This document shows positions 26,420-34,881 of a stretch of DNA of 64,000 nt, piece after piece. Source of the DNA: an uncultured Bacteroidales bacterium (GTDB lineage: Bacteria > Bacteroidota > Bacteroidia > Bacteroidales > UBA932). The stretch's first letter is position 1. The number at the start of each line of letters is the position of its first letter. The DNA is taken from the NCBI GenBank assembly GCA_947302175.1, contig CAMYVB010000002.1, positions 1-64,000 on the forward strand. Reading direction: 5' to 3'. The notes under the pieces are model-generated. The model worked only from the letters and a program-made list of their open reading frames with translations. It made no database searches and was not told the origin of the DNA. The position numbers were made by a program, and so were the translations under genes.

Positions 26420-28801
26420 TTAATCGAAGTAATATTCAGTTTCGCTGCCCTGGGCCGCCGTGGCGTCTTCGTCGCCGCCGCTGCAGTCAAGGCTTGCGCT
26501 CATCTCTGCGGGGGCGATGAACCTGTCCATCTCGCTGATGCCGAGGGTGCCGTCCGCAAGGACTTTTTTCATCCATATTCCCCATATGGGGAGTGCCATG
26601 TTGGAGCCGCCGCCGAGGGCCAGGCTCTGGAAGTGGATCTGGCGGTCTTCTGCGCCCACCCAGATGCCGGCGGTGATGGCGGGTGTGTAGCCTATGAACC
26701 AGCCGTCGGAATTGTCGTTGGTGGTGCCGGTCTTGCCGGCTATCTGGCCGGTCAGGCCGTATTTGGCGCGCAGGCGCGAGCCCGTGCCGCTATTGACCAC
26801 GCCCTGCATGAGGTTTGCCATGAGGTAGGCGGTCTGCTCGCTGATGGCTTCCCTCTTGCGGTTGGTGAACTCGCTAAGGAGATTGCCGTCCCTGTCCTCG
26901 ATGCGGGTGACGAACAGGGGGGTGACATATACGCCCTTGGAGGGGAAGGTGTTGTAGGCCGAGACCATCTCATAGACAGAGATGTCAGCCGCACCGACGC
27001 ACAGCGACACCACGGGGTCGAGGAAGCTGTATATGCCCATCTGGCGCATCATGGCCACCATGGGTTCGGGGCCGAACTGCTTCATCAGGTAGGCTGAAAT
27101 GTTGTTGGAGCTGTGCGCAAGACCCCATTTGAGCGTTACGGTGTTGCCAATCCACTCGTCCTTGTCGGTGCTTCGGGGGGTCCATACGGTGCCGTCGAAA
27201 TTGATGAAGGACTGGGAGACGTTGACGACCTGGGTGCAGGGGTTCATGCCGCCCTGCATGGCAAGGGTGTAGAGGAAAGGCTTGATGGTCGATCCCACCT
27301 GGCGCTTGCCCTGGCGGCAGTTGTCATATTTGAAGTAGCGGTAGTTGGGGCCGCCGACATAGGCTTTGATGTGACCCGTGGTGGGCTCGATGGCCATGAA
27401 TGCCGCCCTGAGTATGCCCTTGTAGTAGCGAATGGAGTCGTTGGGCGTCATGACGGTGTCAATCTCTGTGTATCCCCTCTCTTTGCCGCCGGGACGACGG
27501 CCGTTCCATGCAAAGACCTTCATCCTGACGGGCTCGTTGAAGCTCTTGAGGATTTCGCTCTCTGGGATGCCCTCGCGCTTCATGCCGCGGTAGCGGTCGC
27601 TCCATCTGCGGGCCTGGGTCATGAGCTGGTCTATGGTCTGCTTCTCGACGTCGTTGGAGAAGGGGGCGTTGCGCAGATAGCGCTGCTCTGTGTTGAACGC
27701 CTTCTGCAGGTCGGTGCCAAGGTGCTCGGCGACTGCCTCCTCAGCATAGCGCTGCATCTTGATGTTGATTGTCGTGTAAATCTTCAGGCCGTCCTTGTCG
27801 AGGTTGTAGGGCGTGCCGTCTGCCTTGGTGTTTTTATTGAGCCAGCCGTAGAGGTCGTCGGTCGCCCAGGCAAGGGAGTCGGCCGAATAATCCTCGACGT
27901 AGTAGTACTCGCTGCGCTTGGGCTTTTTGGCGTTCATGACGCGGCGCAGCATATCGCGGAAGTAGGGGCCGTAGCCGGCATTGTGGTCCTGGATCTGGTA
28001 TGAGAGCTCTATGGGAAGGGCCTGGATGGAATCGCGCTCTGCCTTGGTGATGTAGCCGGCCTTCTGCATCTGGGAGATGACGAAGTTGCGGCGCTGGAGG
28101 GACTTCTCGGGATTGATGACGGGGTTGTACCTCGTGGGCTTGTTGACCATGCCGACAAGGGTCGCGCTCTCCTGGAGATTGAGGTCTATGGGCTGCTTGT
28201 CGAAGAAGGTCTCGCTGGCGGCCTTGATGCCGTATGCTCCGCTGCCGAAGAAGATGGAGTTGAGATACATATACATTATCTCGTCCTTAGTGTAGGAGCG
28301 CTCAAGCTTGACTGCGGTGATCCACTCCTTGAGCTTGATCCAGACCATCTGGACTTTGTTCCATCCGGGGATTTTGCTGTTCAGCTCCTTGCGGGGGTAG
28401 AGGGTCTTGGCGAGCTGCTGGGTGATTGTGCTGCCGCCGCCCTGGCTGGAATTGTGCATCAAAAGGGTCTTGAACAGCACGCGGCCGAGGCCCTTCATGT
28501 CTATTCCGGAATGCTTCTCGAACCTGGCGTCTTCGGTCGCGATGGCGGCGTGGACCAGGTGCTCCGACAGGTCTTCGTATGTGACGAAGGTACGGTTCTC
28601 GATATGGAAGGTGGTGAGGGTCTCGCCGTCCTCGGCTATCACCTGGGTGGCAAGCTTGCTGTCGGGATTCTCAAGCTCCTCGAAAGAAGGTATCCTGGCG
28701 AAGAGCCAGACCAGAAGGAGCAAGAAGAAAAGCGCCGCAAAGGGGAAGGTGAGCACTATCCAAAACCACTTGGTTATCGTTTTTTTAGTCGTACTTTTCA
28801 T
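26420..28801 (-). CDS. mrcA: Penicillin-binding protein 1A (bifunctional transglycosylase/transpeptidase)
   Basis: 793 residues, class A PBP. One N-terminal membrane anchor (~10-35), GT51 domain with ATEDARFEKHSGID (~87-100) and GGSTITQQLAKTLY, and a transpeptidase with GSTIKPF (SxxK, ~503), SSN, and KTGTTND (~690). All catalytic residues are present. First gene of mrcA-ddl-prmC, with the -7 box at 28823. Confidence 0.96.
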   Translation of the reverse strand: MKSTTKKTITKWFWIVLTFPFAALFFLLLLVWLFARIPSFEELENPDSKLATQVIAEDGETLTTFHIENRTFVTYEDLSEHLVHAAIATEDARFEKHSGIDMKGLGRVLFKTLLMHNSSQGGGSTITQQLAKTLYPRKELNSKIPGWNKVQMVWIKLKEWITAVKLERSYTKDEIMYMYLNSIFFGSGAYGIKAASETFFDKQPIDLNLQESATLVGMVNKPTRYNPVINPEKSLQRRNFVISQMQKAGYITKAERDSIQALPIELSYQIQDHNAGYGPYFRDMLRRVMNAKKPKRSEYYYVEDYSADSLAWATDDLYGWLNKNTKADGTPYNLDKDGLKIYTTINIKMQRYAEEAVAEHLGTDLQKAFNTEQRYLRNAPFSNDVEKQTIDQLMTQARRWSDRYRGMKREGIPESEILKSFNEPVRMKVFAWNGRRPGGKERGYTEIDTVMTPNDSIRYYKGILRAAFMAIEPTTGHIKAYVGGPNYRYFKYDNCRQGKRQVGSTIKPFLYTLAMQGGMNPCTQVVNVSQSFINFDGTVWTPRSTDKDEWIGNTVTLKWGLAHSSNNISAYLMKQFGPEPMVAMMRQMGIYSFLDPVVSLCVGAADISVYEMVSAYNTFPSKGVYVTPLFVTRIEDRDGNLLSEFTNRKREAISEQTAYLMANLMQGVVNSGTGSRLRAKYGLTGQIAGKTGTTNDNSDGWFIGYTPAITAGIWVGAEDRQIHFQSLALGGGSNMALPIWGIWMKKVLADGTLGISEMDRFIAPAEMSASLDCSGGDEDATAAQGSETEYYFD

Positions 28802-28822
28802 ATCATATCATTTCCGGAACTA

Positions 28823-28830
28823 CAAAATTA
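28823..28830 (-). promoter_or_regulatory. -7 box for mrcA-ddl-prmC
   Basis: Minus-strand TAATTTTG lies 21 bases before the mrcA ATG, in the 96-base divergent gap to topA. -33 not clear. Confidence 0.4.
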
Positions 28831-28841
28831 GCGATTAAATT

Positions 28842-28872
28842 TTGAAAATTCGGCTGATTGTGGTTTTCTTTG
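28842..28872 (+). promoter_or_regulatory. Candidate promoter for topA
   Basis: TTG at 28842-28844 and TTTCTTTG at 28865-28872 are 20 bases apart; the second base of the -7 box deviates (T for A). The ATG follows after 25 bases. Confidence 0.35.
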
Positions 28873-28897
28873 CAATTCGAAACTAAAATTGTGAAGA

Positions 28898-31207
28898 ATG
28901 GAGGGTAATTTTGTAATTGTCGAGTCTCCGGAAAAAGCTAAGACCATACAGCGCTTCCTTGGAAAGGACTATACCGTCAGGGCCAGCATAGGCCATATCC
29001 GCGACCTTCAGGAGAAAAAACTGAGCGTGGACCTCGAGCATGATTTCGCTCCCGAGTATGTCGTTCCCGCCGGCAAGAAAAAGATTGTTTCCGAGCTTAA
29101 GCGCCTCTCTGACAAGGCTTCGCTCGTTTGGCTCGCGTCCGATGAAGACCGCGAAGGAGAAGCCATATCGTGGCACCTTTCCCAGACCCTCGGCCTCGAT
29201 CCCGCAAAGACCCGCCGCATAGTTTTCCACGAGATTACGAAGCAGGCCATACTCGATGCCGTCAAGTCCCCTCGCGAGATAGACATGAACCTCGTGAACG
29301 CCCAGCAGGCAAGGCGTGTCCTCGACCGTCTCGTCGGTTTCGAGCTTTCCCCCGTCCTCTGGCGCAAGGTCCGCCCCCAGCTCTCCGCCGGGCGCGTGCA
29401 GTCCGTCGCCCTGAGGCTCATCGTGGACCGCGAAAAGGAAATCATGGCCTTCGAGAGCAAGCCTTACTATAAAGTGGAGGCCGTATTCCATCCTGCAGGA
29501 TCCCCCGCCGCAACCAAGGTCAAAGCCCTTCTTGACAAGCGCTTCAACAATATTGAGGAGGCCGAAAAGTTCCTTTCCGACAGCATAGGAGCCACCTATC
29601 GCGTGCAGGACGTCGAGGCCAAGGAGGTCTTGCGCCACCCTGCCGCCCCGTTCACGACATCCACCCTCCAGCAGGAGGCCGCGAGGATACTCCACTTCCC
29701 CGTGAGCACCACGATGCGCATAGCCCAGAGCCTCTACGAAAAGGGTCTCATCACTTACATGCGCACAGACTCGACCAACCTGTCTTCCCTCGCCCTCAGC
29801 ACGGCTAAGAAATATATTGAAGAGAATTTCGGCCCCGAGTATTCCTCTGCAAGGCAGTACAAGACTCGCTCCAAGGGCGCCCAGGAGGCCCACGAAGCCA
29901 TACGCCCCACCTTTATCGCCAACGCCGCCGTCGAAGGCAGCCCCCAGGAGCAAAAGCTCTACAACCTCATTTGGAAGCGCACCGTCGCCAGCCAGATGAG
30001 CGACGGCCGCCTGCTCAGCACGACGGTCAAGGTCGCATCCGACCGCAGGGAAGAGCTCTACAACGTCCAGGCCTCCACCGTCCTTTTCGACGGCTTCCTC
30101 CGTCTCTACAAAGACGCCGAGGCAGATGCCGGCGGCGAGATGGTCATCCTTCCCGAACTCAAGGCGGGCGACGTCATGGAGGAGCGCGGAGTGAGCGCCG
30201 AGTGCAAGTTCACTGCCGCCCCTCCCCGCTATTCCGAGGCCACGCTGGTACGCAAGCTCGAAGAGCTCGGCATAGGCCGTCCTTCCACCTACGCGCCCAC
30301 CATCGCCACCCTGACTTCCGGCCGCGGCTATGTCGTCAAAGGCGACAAGGAAGGCCACGTCATTGAGGTGACCAACCTCTCCCTCAAGGGCGGCGTCATC
30401 ACCCGCAGTTCCAAGACTGAGCTTTGTGGCGGAGAGAAGGGCCGCCTCCTCCCCCAGGAAATAGGTCTGATAGTGACTGAATACCTGGTGGGCAATTTCC
30501 CCGAAATCATGAGCTATGATTTCACCGCCGCCGTCGAGAAGGATTTCGACCGCATCGCATCCGGCGAAATCGAGTGGAACGGCGTCATCCGCCAGTTCTA
30601 CGGCCCCTTCCACGGCAAGGTCGAGGACGCCCTCGGCGAAGGTCACGTGCGCGGTCTTAGCCGCGAAATCGGCCTCGCTCCCGACGGCGAAATGCTCACG
30701 GCAAAGTTCGGCCAGTACGGCGCCTACATCCAGAAAGGCCCTTCCGAGAAGCGCCAGTTTGCCTCCCTGGAGAAAGGGCAGCTAATAGAGACCATTACCA
30801 TCGAGGAGGCGCTCGCCCTGTTCAAGCTGCCCCGCACCGTCGGCAAGATGGACGGCGAGGACATAGTAGTGAATAAGGGCAAGTTCGGCCCCTACATCAA
30901 ATACGGCACTCGCAACGTTTCCCTGCCCAAGGGCATTGACCCCATGAAGGTCACTCTCGCCGAGTGCGAGGCCCTCGTCAGGGAAAGCCTGTCCAAGCCC
31001 GCGGCCAACACCCCCTTGAAGGAATTCCCTGAGAGCGGTATCAGCGTGATGAACGGCATGTACGGCGCGTACATCAAGTTCGACGGCCGCAATTACCGCC
31101 TTCCCAAGGATGTCGATCCTGAGACTCTTGATGAGCAGGCTTGCAAGGCCATAATCGAGGGGACCCAGCCCACTTCCCGCGGAAGGAGGCGCTTTGCAAA
31201 GAAATAA
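28898..31207 (+). CDS. topA: DNA topoisomerase I
   Basis: Type IA topoisomerase relaxing negative supercoils, 769 residues. Toprim residues are in IVESPEKAKT (residue 7) and WLASDEDREGEAISWH; RPQLSAGRVQSVALRLIVDRE precedes the active-site tyrosine in LITYMRTDSTNLS (~287). C-terminal topoisomerase repeats (KFGQYGAYIQKG, KFGPYIKYG, GMYGAYIKFDGRNY) replace zinc fingers, as in other Bacteroidota. An Lrp gene follows after 31 bases. Confidence 0.97.
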   Translation: MEGNFVIVESPEKAKTIQRFLGKDYTVRASIGHIRDLQEKKLSVDLEHDFAPEYVVPAGKKKIVSELKRLSDKASLVWLASDEDREGEAISWHLSQTLGLDPAKTRRIVFHEITKQAILDAVKSPREIDMNLVNAQQARRVLDRLVGFELSPVLWRKVRPQLSAGRVQSVALRLIVDREKEIMAFESKPYYKVEAVFHPAGSPAATKVKALLDKRFNNIEEAEKFLSDSIGATYRVQDVEAKEVLRHPAAPFTTSTLQQEAARILHFPVSTTMRIAQSLYEKGLITYMRTDSTNLSSLALSTAKKYIEENFGPEYSSARQYKTRSKGAQEAHEAIRPTFIANAAVEGSPQEQKLYNLIWKRTVASQMSDGRLLSTTVKVASDRREELYNVQASTVLFDGFLRLYKDAEADAGGEMVILPELKAGDVMEERGVSAECKFTAAPPRYSEATLVRKLEELGIGRPSTYAPTIATLTSGRGYVVKGDKEGHVIEVTNLSLKGGVITRSSKTELCGGEKGRLLPQEIGLIVTEYLVGNFPEIMSYDFTAAVEKDFDRIASGEIEWNGVIRQFYGPFHGKVEDALGEGHVRGLSREIGLAPDGEMLTAKFGQYGAYIQKGPSEKRQFASLEKGQLIETITIEEALALFKLPRTVGKMDGEDIVVNKGKFGPYIKYGTRNVSLPKGIDPMKVTLAECEALVRESLSKPAANTPLKEFPESGISVMNGMYGAYIKFDGRNYRLPKDVDPETLDEQACKAIIEGTQPTSRGRRRFAKK

Positions 31208-31238
31208 CCCAAACCTATAGCACTAAAACCTTTAACCT

Positions 31239-31742
31239 ATGGCAAGCCAGCATCATATCGACAAAACTGACCAGAAGATTCTTTCCTACCTGGTCAATAA
31301 TGCCAGGATGCCCTTTCTGGAAATAGCCCGCGAGTGCGGGGTTTCGGGAGCGGCCATCCACCAGAGGGTGAGGAAGATGGAGGCGAACGGCATCATTACC
31401 GGTTCGCGCCTTCTCGTGAAGCCTTCTGCATTGGGCCTGAGCGTTTGCGCTTTTATCAGCGTGATTCTTTCCGAGGCCAATAAGTATCACGAGGTGATTT
31501 CCTACCTTAAGAAGATTCCGGAGATAGTGGAGTGTCATTTTGTGACGGGCAAGGCTTCTCTTCTTGTGAAGCTTTATTGCTTCGACAATGTCCACCTGAT
31601 GGATATCATTCTCAATACCATTCAGAATATTCCCTACATCCAGTCCACTGATACCGTTATAGCTCTCGATGAGGCTTTCGAGCGCCAGATCTGGGTCAAG
31701 GATTACGAGGGCCGCAGCCTCACCACTTTTGAAGACCGTTAG
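31239..31742 (+). CDS. Lrp/AsnC family transcriptional regulator
   Basis: 167 residues. N-terminal winged-helix (DKTDQKILSYLVNNARMPFLEIARECGVSGAAIHQRVRKMEANGII) and C-terminal RAM/AsnC ligand domain with LVKPSALGLSVCAFISVIL and VVECHFVTGKASLLVKLYC-like segments. Members sense amino acids; the ligand here is unknown. It lies directly after topA on the same strand and overlaps the end of ispD by four bases (TTAG shared by the opposing stops). Confidence 0.93.
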   Translation: MASQHHIDKTDQKILSYLVNNARMPFLEIARECGVSGAAIHQRVRKMEANGIITGSRLLVKPSALGLSVCAFISVILSEANKYHEVISYLKKIPEIVECHFVTGKASLLVKLYCFDNVHLMDIILNTIQNIPYIQSTDTVIALDEAFERQIWVKDYEGRSLTTFEDR

Positions 31743-32434
31743 GGGCTAAGGAGAGCGGCGGCGACGCTCATGTCGTCGGGCGTGGTGAGCTTGATGTTGT
31801 ACTTTTCCCCTTCAATGAAAGAGACAGGGATACCGGCGGCGACGGCGACAGAGCAGTCGTCGGTGAAGGCGGTGTCGAAGGGTTTGGCGTAGGCGGCTTT
31901 CAAGTCTTCAGAAAGGAAAAGCTGCGGGGTTTGGGCGGCAAAGACGCGGCTGCGGTCGGGAGCGCTCTCGTTTAGGGGACGTATCTTTCCGTCGCCATCC
32001 CTGAAGGCGGCTTTCAGCGTGTCGGATACGGGGACGACAGGGACGACGGCCCTTTCGCTTTCCATTTCAGAGATAAGACGCTTGAGAAGGTCCACGGAGA
32101 CAAGGGGCCTTACGGCGTCGTGTATGGCAACTATGGCACCTTCGGGGATTCTTGCGAGGGCGTTGCGGACCGAGTGGAAACGGGTAATTCCGCCCTCGAC
32201 GAGCATCTGGGGGAAAGAAGGGATATGCTCGAGGGAGTAACTGCGCCAGTAGTCGATGGAGTCCGACGGCAGGACGGTCACTATGAGCGCTTCCGGCCAT
32301 GCCGCGCGTATGCGCTCTATCGAACGCTGGAGGACGGGTTTACCACCGAGGGTAAGGAATTGCTTGGGCACCGGGCCGCCCATGCGGGTACCGCTGCCCC
32401 CCGCCACGACTACTGCATAAATTTTTTTTCTCAT
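31739..32434 (-). CDS. ispD: 2-C-methyl-D-erythritol 4-phosphate cytidylyltransferase
   Basis: CTP-dependent third step of the MEP isoprenoid pathway, 231 residues. The nucleotide loop VVAGGSGTRMGGPVPKQFLTLGGKPVLQ, IAIHDAVRPLVS and FTDDCSVAVAAG identify it. It starts at the ATG at 32434 and is divergent from mreB. Confidence 0.95.
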   Translation of the reverse strand: MRKKIYAVVVAGGSGTRMGGPVPKQFLTLGGKPVLQRSIERIRAAWPEALIVTVLPSDSIDYWRSYSLEHIPSFPQMLVEGGITRFHSVRNALARIPEGAIVAIHDAVRPLVSVDLLKRLISEMESERAVVPVVPVSDTLKAAFRDGDGKIRPLNESAPDRSRVFAAQTPQLFLSEDLKAAYAKPFDTAFTDDCSVAVAAGIPVSFIEGEKYNIKLTTPDDMSVAAALLSP

Positions 32435-32450
32435 ACAAAAATCATCTCTG

Positions 32451-32458
32451 CAAAATTA
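32451..32458 (-). promoter_or_regulatory. -7 box for ispD
   Basis: Minus-strand TAATTTTG, 16 bases before the ispD ATG, overlapping the mreB promoter region on the other strand. Confidence 0.4.
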
Positions 32459-32469
32459 ATTTTTTTTTG

Positions 32470-32477
32470 TATTTTTG
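32470..32477 (+). promoter_or_regulatory. -7 box for the mreBCD-mrdA-rodA operon
   Basis: TATTTTTG with CTG at the -33 position (19-base spacer) and a 27-base leader before mreB. Confidence 0.5.
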
Positions 32478-32504
32478 AAGTCCGTATAAAAATCTAAACT
32501 GTAC

Positions 32505-33527
32505 ATGGCATTCCCTTTTCTGAACCAAGAGCTGGCAATTGACCTGGGCACAGCTAATACCGTCATCTTCCAGCACGACCAGATCGTGCTGAACGAGCCC
32601 AGCATCGTTGCCATTGACAACAATACAGGCAAGTGCATCGCCCTCGGCCAGAAAGCCAAACTGATGCATGAAAGGGTTAACCCCGGAATCAAGACCATCC
32701 GTCCCCTCCGCGACGGCGTTATCGCCGACTTCAACGCCGCTGAAATGATGATTCGCGGCTTCGTTCGCGCAGTCAACAAGAAGAGGAGCCCCTTCTTCAC
32801 CCCCAACCTCAAGGTCGTAGTCGGCATCCCTTCCGGCAGCACCGAGGTTGAGATCAGGGCCGTTCGCGACTCTTCAGAGCACGCCGGCGCCCGCGAAGTC
32901 CACCTCATTTATGAGCCTATGGCTGCAGCCATGGGTATAGGCCTTGACGTTGAGTCCCCTGTGGGCAACATGGTCGTCGACATAGGAGGCGGCACCACTG
33001 AGATCGCCGTCATCTCCCTTGGCGGCATCGTGGTCCAGGAAAGCATACGCACTGCCGGCGACGTTTTCACCAGCGACATCCAGTACTACCTCCGCCAGCA
33101 GCACAACATCAAAGTCGGTGAAATCACGGCCGAGAAGATCAAGATCAACGTCGGCGCCGTGACGACCAGTCTCGACGAGGAGCCCGAACCCTTCGTAGTC
33201 CGCGGCCCGAATCTCATGACCGCGCACCCTATAGACGCCACAGTGACCTACGCCGAGATTGCCCAGTGCCTTGACAAATCCATCTCCAAGATCGAGACCG
33301 CCATCCTCCACGTCCTCGAGCAGACTCCTCCCGAGCTCTATGCCGACATCGTGGAGAGGGGCATATTCCTTTCCGGCGGCGGCTCGCTCCTGCGCGGCAT
33401 AGCCCACCGCTTCTCCGAGAACGTGAATATCCCCTTCATCGTAGCGGAAGACCCCCTGTGCGCCGTCGCCAGAGGCACCTGTCTCGCCCTTAAGAACACC
33501 AGCCATTACTCGTTCCTTATGAGATAA
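32505..33527 (+). CDS. mreB: Rod shape-determining protein MreB
   Basis: Actin-like filament protein guiding lateral wall synthesis, 340 residues. Phosphate-1 motif LAIDLGTANTVIF, VVDIGGGTTEIAVISLGG and the C-terminal GIFLSGGGSLLRGIA adenosine motif are present. First gene of a five-gene elongasome operon, ending in TAATG overlapping mreC by one base. Confidence 0.97.
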   Translation: MAFPFLNQELAIDLGTANTVIFQHDQIVLNEPSIVAIDNNTGKCIALGQKAKLMHERVNPGIKTIRPLRDGVIADFNAAEMMIRGFVRAVNKKRSPFFTPNLKVVVGIPSGSTEVEIRAVRDSSEHAGAREVHLIYEPMAAAMGIGLDVESPVGNMVVDIGGGTTEIAVISLGGIVVQESIRTAGDVFTSDIQYYLRQQHNIKVGEITAEKIKINVGAVTTSLDEEPEPFVVRGPNLMTAHPIDATVTYAEIAQCLDKSISKIETAILHVLEQTPPELYADIVERGIFLSGGGSLLRGIAHRFSENVNIPFIVAEDPLCAVARGTCLALKNTSHYSFLMR

Positions 33528-34369
33528 TGCCTGGAGGAAAGTATAGCAAATTACCTGGTATCATCCTGGGAGCCGTCGTCTTCATAACCATGGAGGCGGC
33601 GTCGCTCATTATGATATCACGCAACGGCCAGATGCAGAATCTCCGCCTGAGCGGCATGGCCCATTCCTTCATGGGCGTCGTCTGGGGCAGCACCGAAAGC
33701 ATACGGCACTATATGTCCCTCGGCAAGGAGAACGAATCCCTGGCCTTGGAGAATGCTGAAATGTACCGCCAGCTGCTGTACTTCTACGAGCGCGAGGCGC
33801 AGATTGAAGCATATAAGGATATGGGCGAGAGCCCCGTGGACTTCTCCTTCACTCCCGCGACCATCCTCAAGATGAGCCGTGGCAGCCAGCACAACTACTT
33901 CATCATCAACAAAGGCAACGAAGACGGCATACGTCCCCAGTCCGGCGTCATCACGCGCAAAGGAGTGGTCGGCATCATCGACGCCGTAGATAAACACTAT
34001 TCCTACGGCATCTCCCTGATGAACGGCAATCTGAACGTGAGTGCCAGAATAGGACGAACTGGTGCGGTAGGCCCCCTTGCATGGGACGGAGTGTCCAAAG
34101 ACAAGGCCATCCTGAGGGAGATTCCCCTGCAGCACAAAATCACCCCCGGCGACACCGTCATGACCAGCGGCTATTCTTCCATTTTCCCTCCCGACATACC
34201 CCTTGGCGTTGCCGGCAAGTCGAAAATAGTCAACGGCGCAGTTTATGAGATCGAGGTGCTTCTCTTCGAGAATTTCTCCTCGCTCCGCTATGTGACCGTC
34301 GTGGAAAATAACGGCCGGGACGAAATCATCAATCTTGAAAACCTTGAGAGCGGGGAGGCCGACAACTGA
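33527..34369 (+). CDS. mreC: Rod shape-determining protein MreC
   Basis: Bitopic scaffold protein of the elongasome, 280 residues. One N-terminal transmembrane helix (PGIILGAVVFITMEAASLIM), a short coiled coil (ENESLALENAEMYRQLLYFYEREAQIEAY), then the beta-rich domain with GVVGIIDAVDKHYSYGISLMN and PGDTVMTSGYSSIFPPDIPLGVAG. Single-base or TGATG overlaps join it to mreB and mreD. Confidence 0.95.
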   Translation: MPGGKYSKLPGIILGAVVFITMEAASLIMISRNGQMQNLRLSGMAHSFMGVVWGSTESIRHYMSLGKENESLALENAEMYRQLLYFYEREAQIEAYKDMGESPVDFSFTPATILKMSRGSQHNYFIINKGNEDGIRPQSGVITRKGVVGIIDAVDKHYSYGISLMNGNLNVSARIGRTGAVGPLAWDGVSKDKAILREIPLQHKITPGDTVMTSGYSSIFPPDIPLGVAGKSKIVNGAVYEIEVLLFENFSSLRYVTVVENNGRDEIINLENLESGEADN

Positions 34370-34881
34370 TGCGAAAGTATTTCCTCGTCTCATACCTCCT
34401 GATGCTCGTTCTGCAGATTCTGATTTGCAACTATTTGCAGGTCAGTCCCTACATTACGCTCAGCATACTGCCGGCAATGGTGCTCATGCTTCCCATCAGG
34501 TATGGCACCATCGTAGCGATGATACTCGCTTTTCTTAGCGGACTATCCATCGATTTTCTCGCCGAGGGCCTGACCGGCATCAACTCGCTTGCCATCGTAC
34601 CCGTCGCCCTGCTGCGCACCCCTATCTTGCGCATGGTCTTTGGCAGCGCCATTTTCAGCCGCCGGGAGGATATCTCCATAAGGCGCCACGGCCTGATAAA
34701 AATGGCCACCGCCATCACCCTTGCCCAGAGCCTGTTCCTCATTCTCTACATCTGGGCCGACACGTCAGGCACCCGTCCTTTTACGTTCTGCCTCCTAAGG
34801 TTCATTCTCTCCCTGATACCGGGAGTACTCCTGTCCCTTCCCATTTCCAACATACTCTCTTCTGACGGGCGCGATCTATGA
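34369..34881 (+). CDS. mreD: Rod shape-determining protein MreD
   Basis: 170-residue polytopic membrane protein, about five hydrophobic segments, with FLSGLSIDFLAEGLTGINSLAIVPVALLRTPIL in the middle as in MreD. Identification relies on hydrophobicity, length and its place between mreC and mrdA, with which it shares overlapping start and stop codons. Confidence 0.9.
   Translation: MRKYFLVSYLLMLVLQILICNYLQVSPYITLSILPAMVLMLPIRYGTIVAMILAFLSGLSIDFLAEGLTGINSLAIVPVALLRTPILRMVFGSAIFSRREDISIRRHGLIKMATAITLAQSLFLILYIWADTSGTRPFTFCLLRFILSLIPGVLLSLPISNILSSDGRDL

Noticed and set aside
28883..30646. 587-codon open frame antisense to topA
   Set aside because: Mirror of a conserved topoisomerase in a GC-rich gene; no signature, no promoter, composition typical of a shadow frame.
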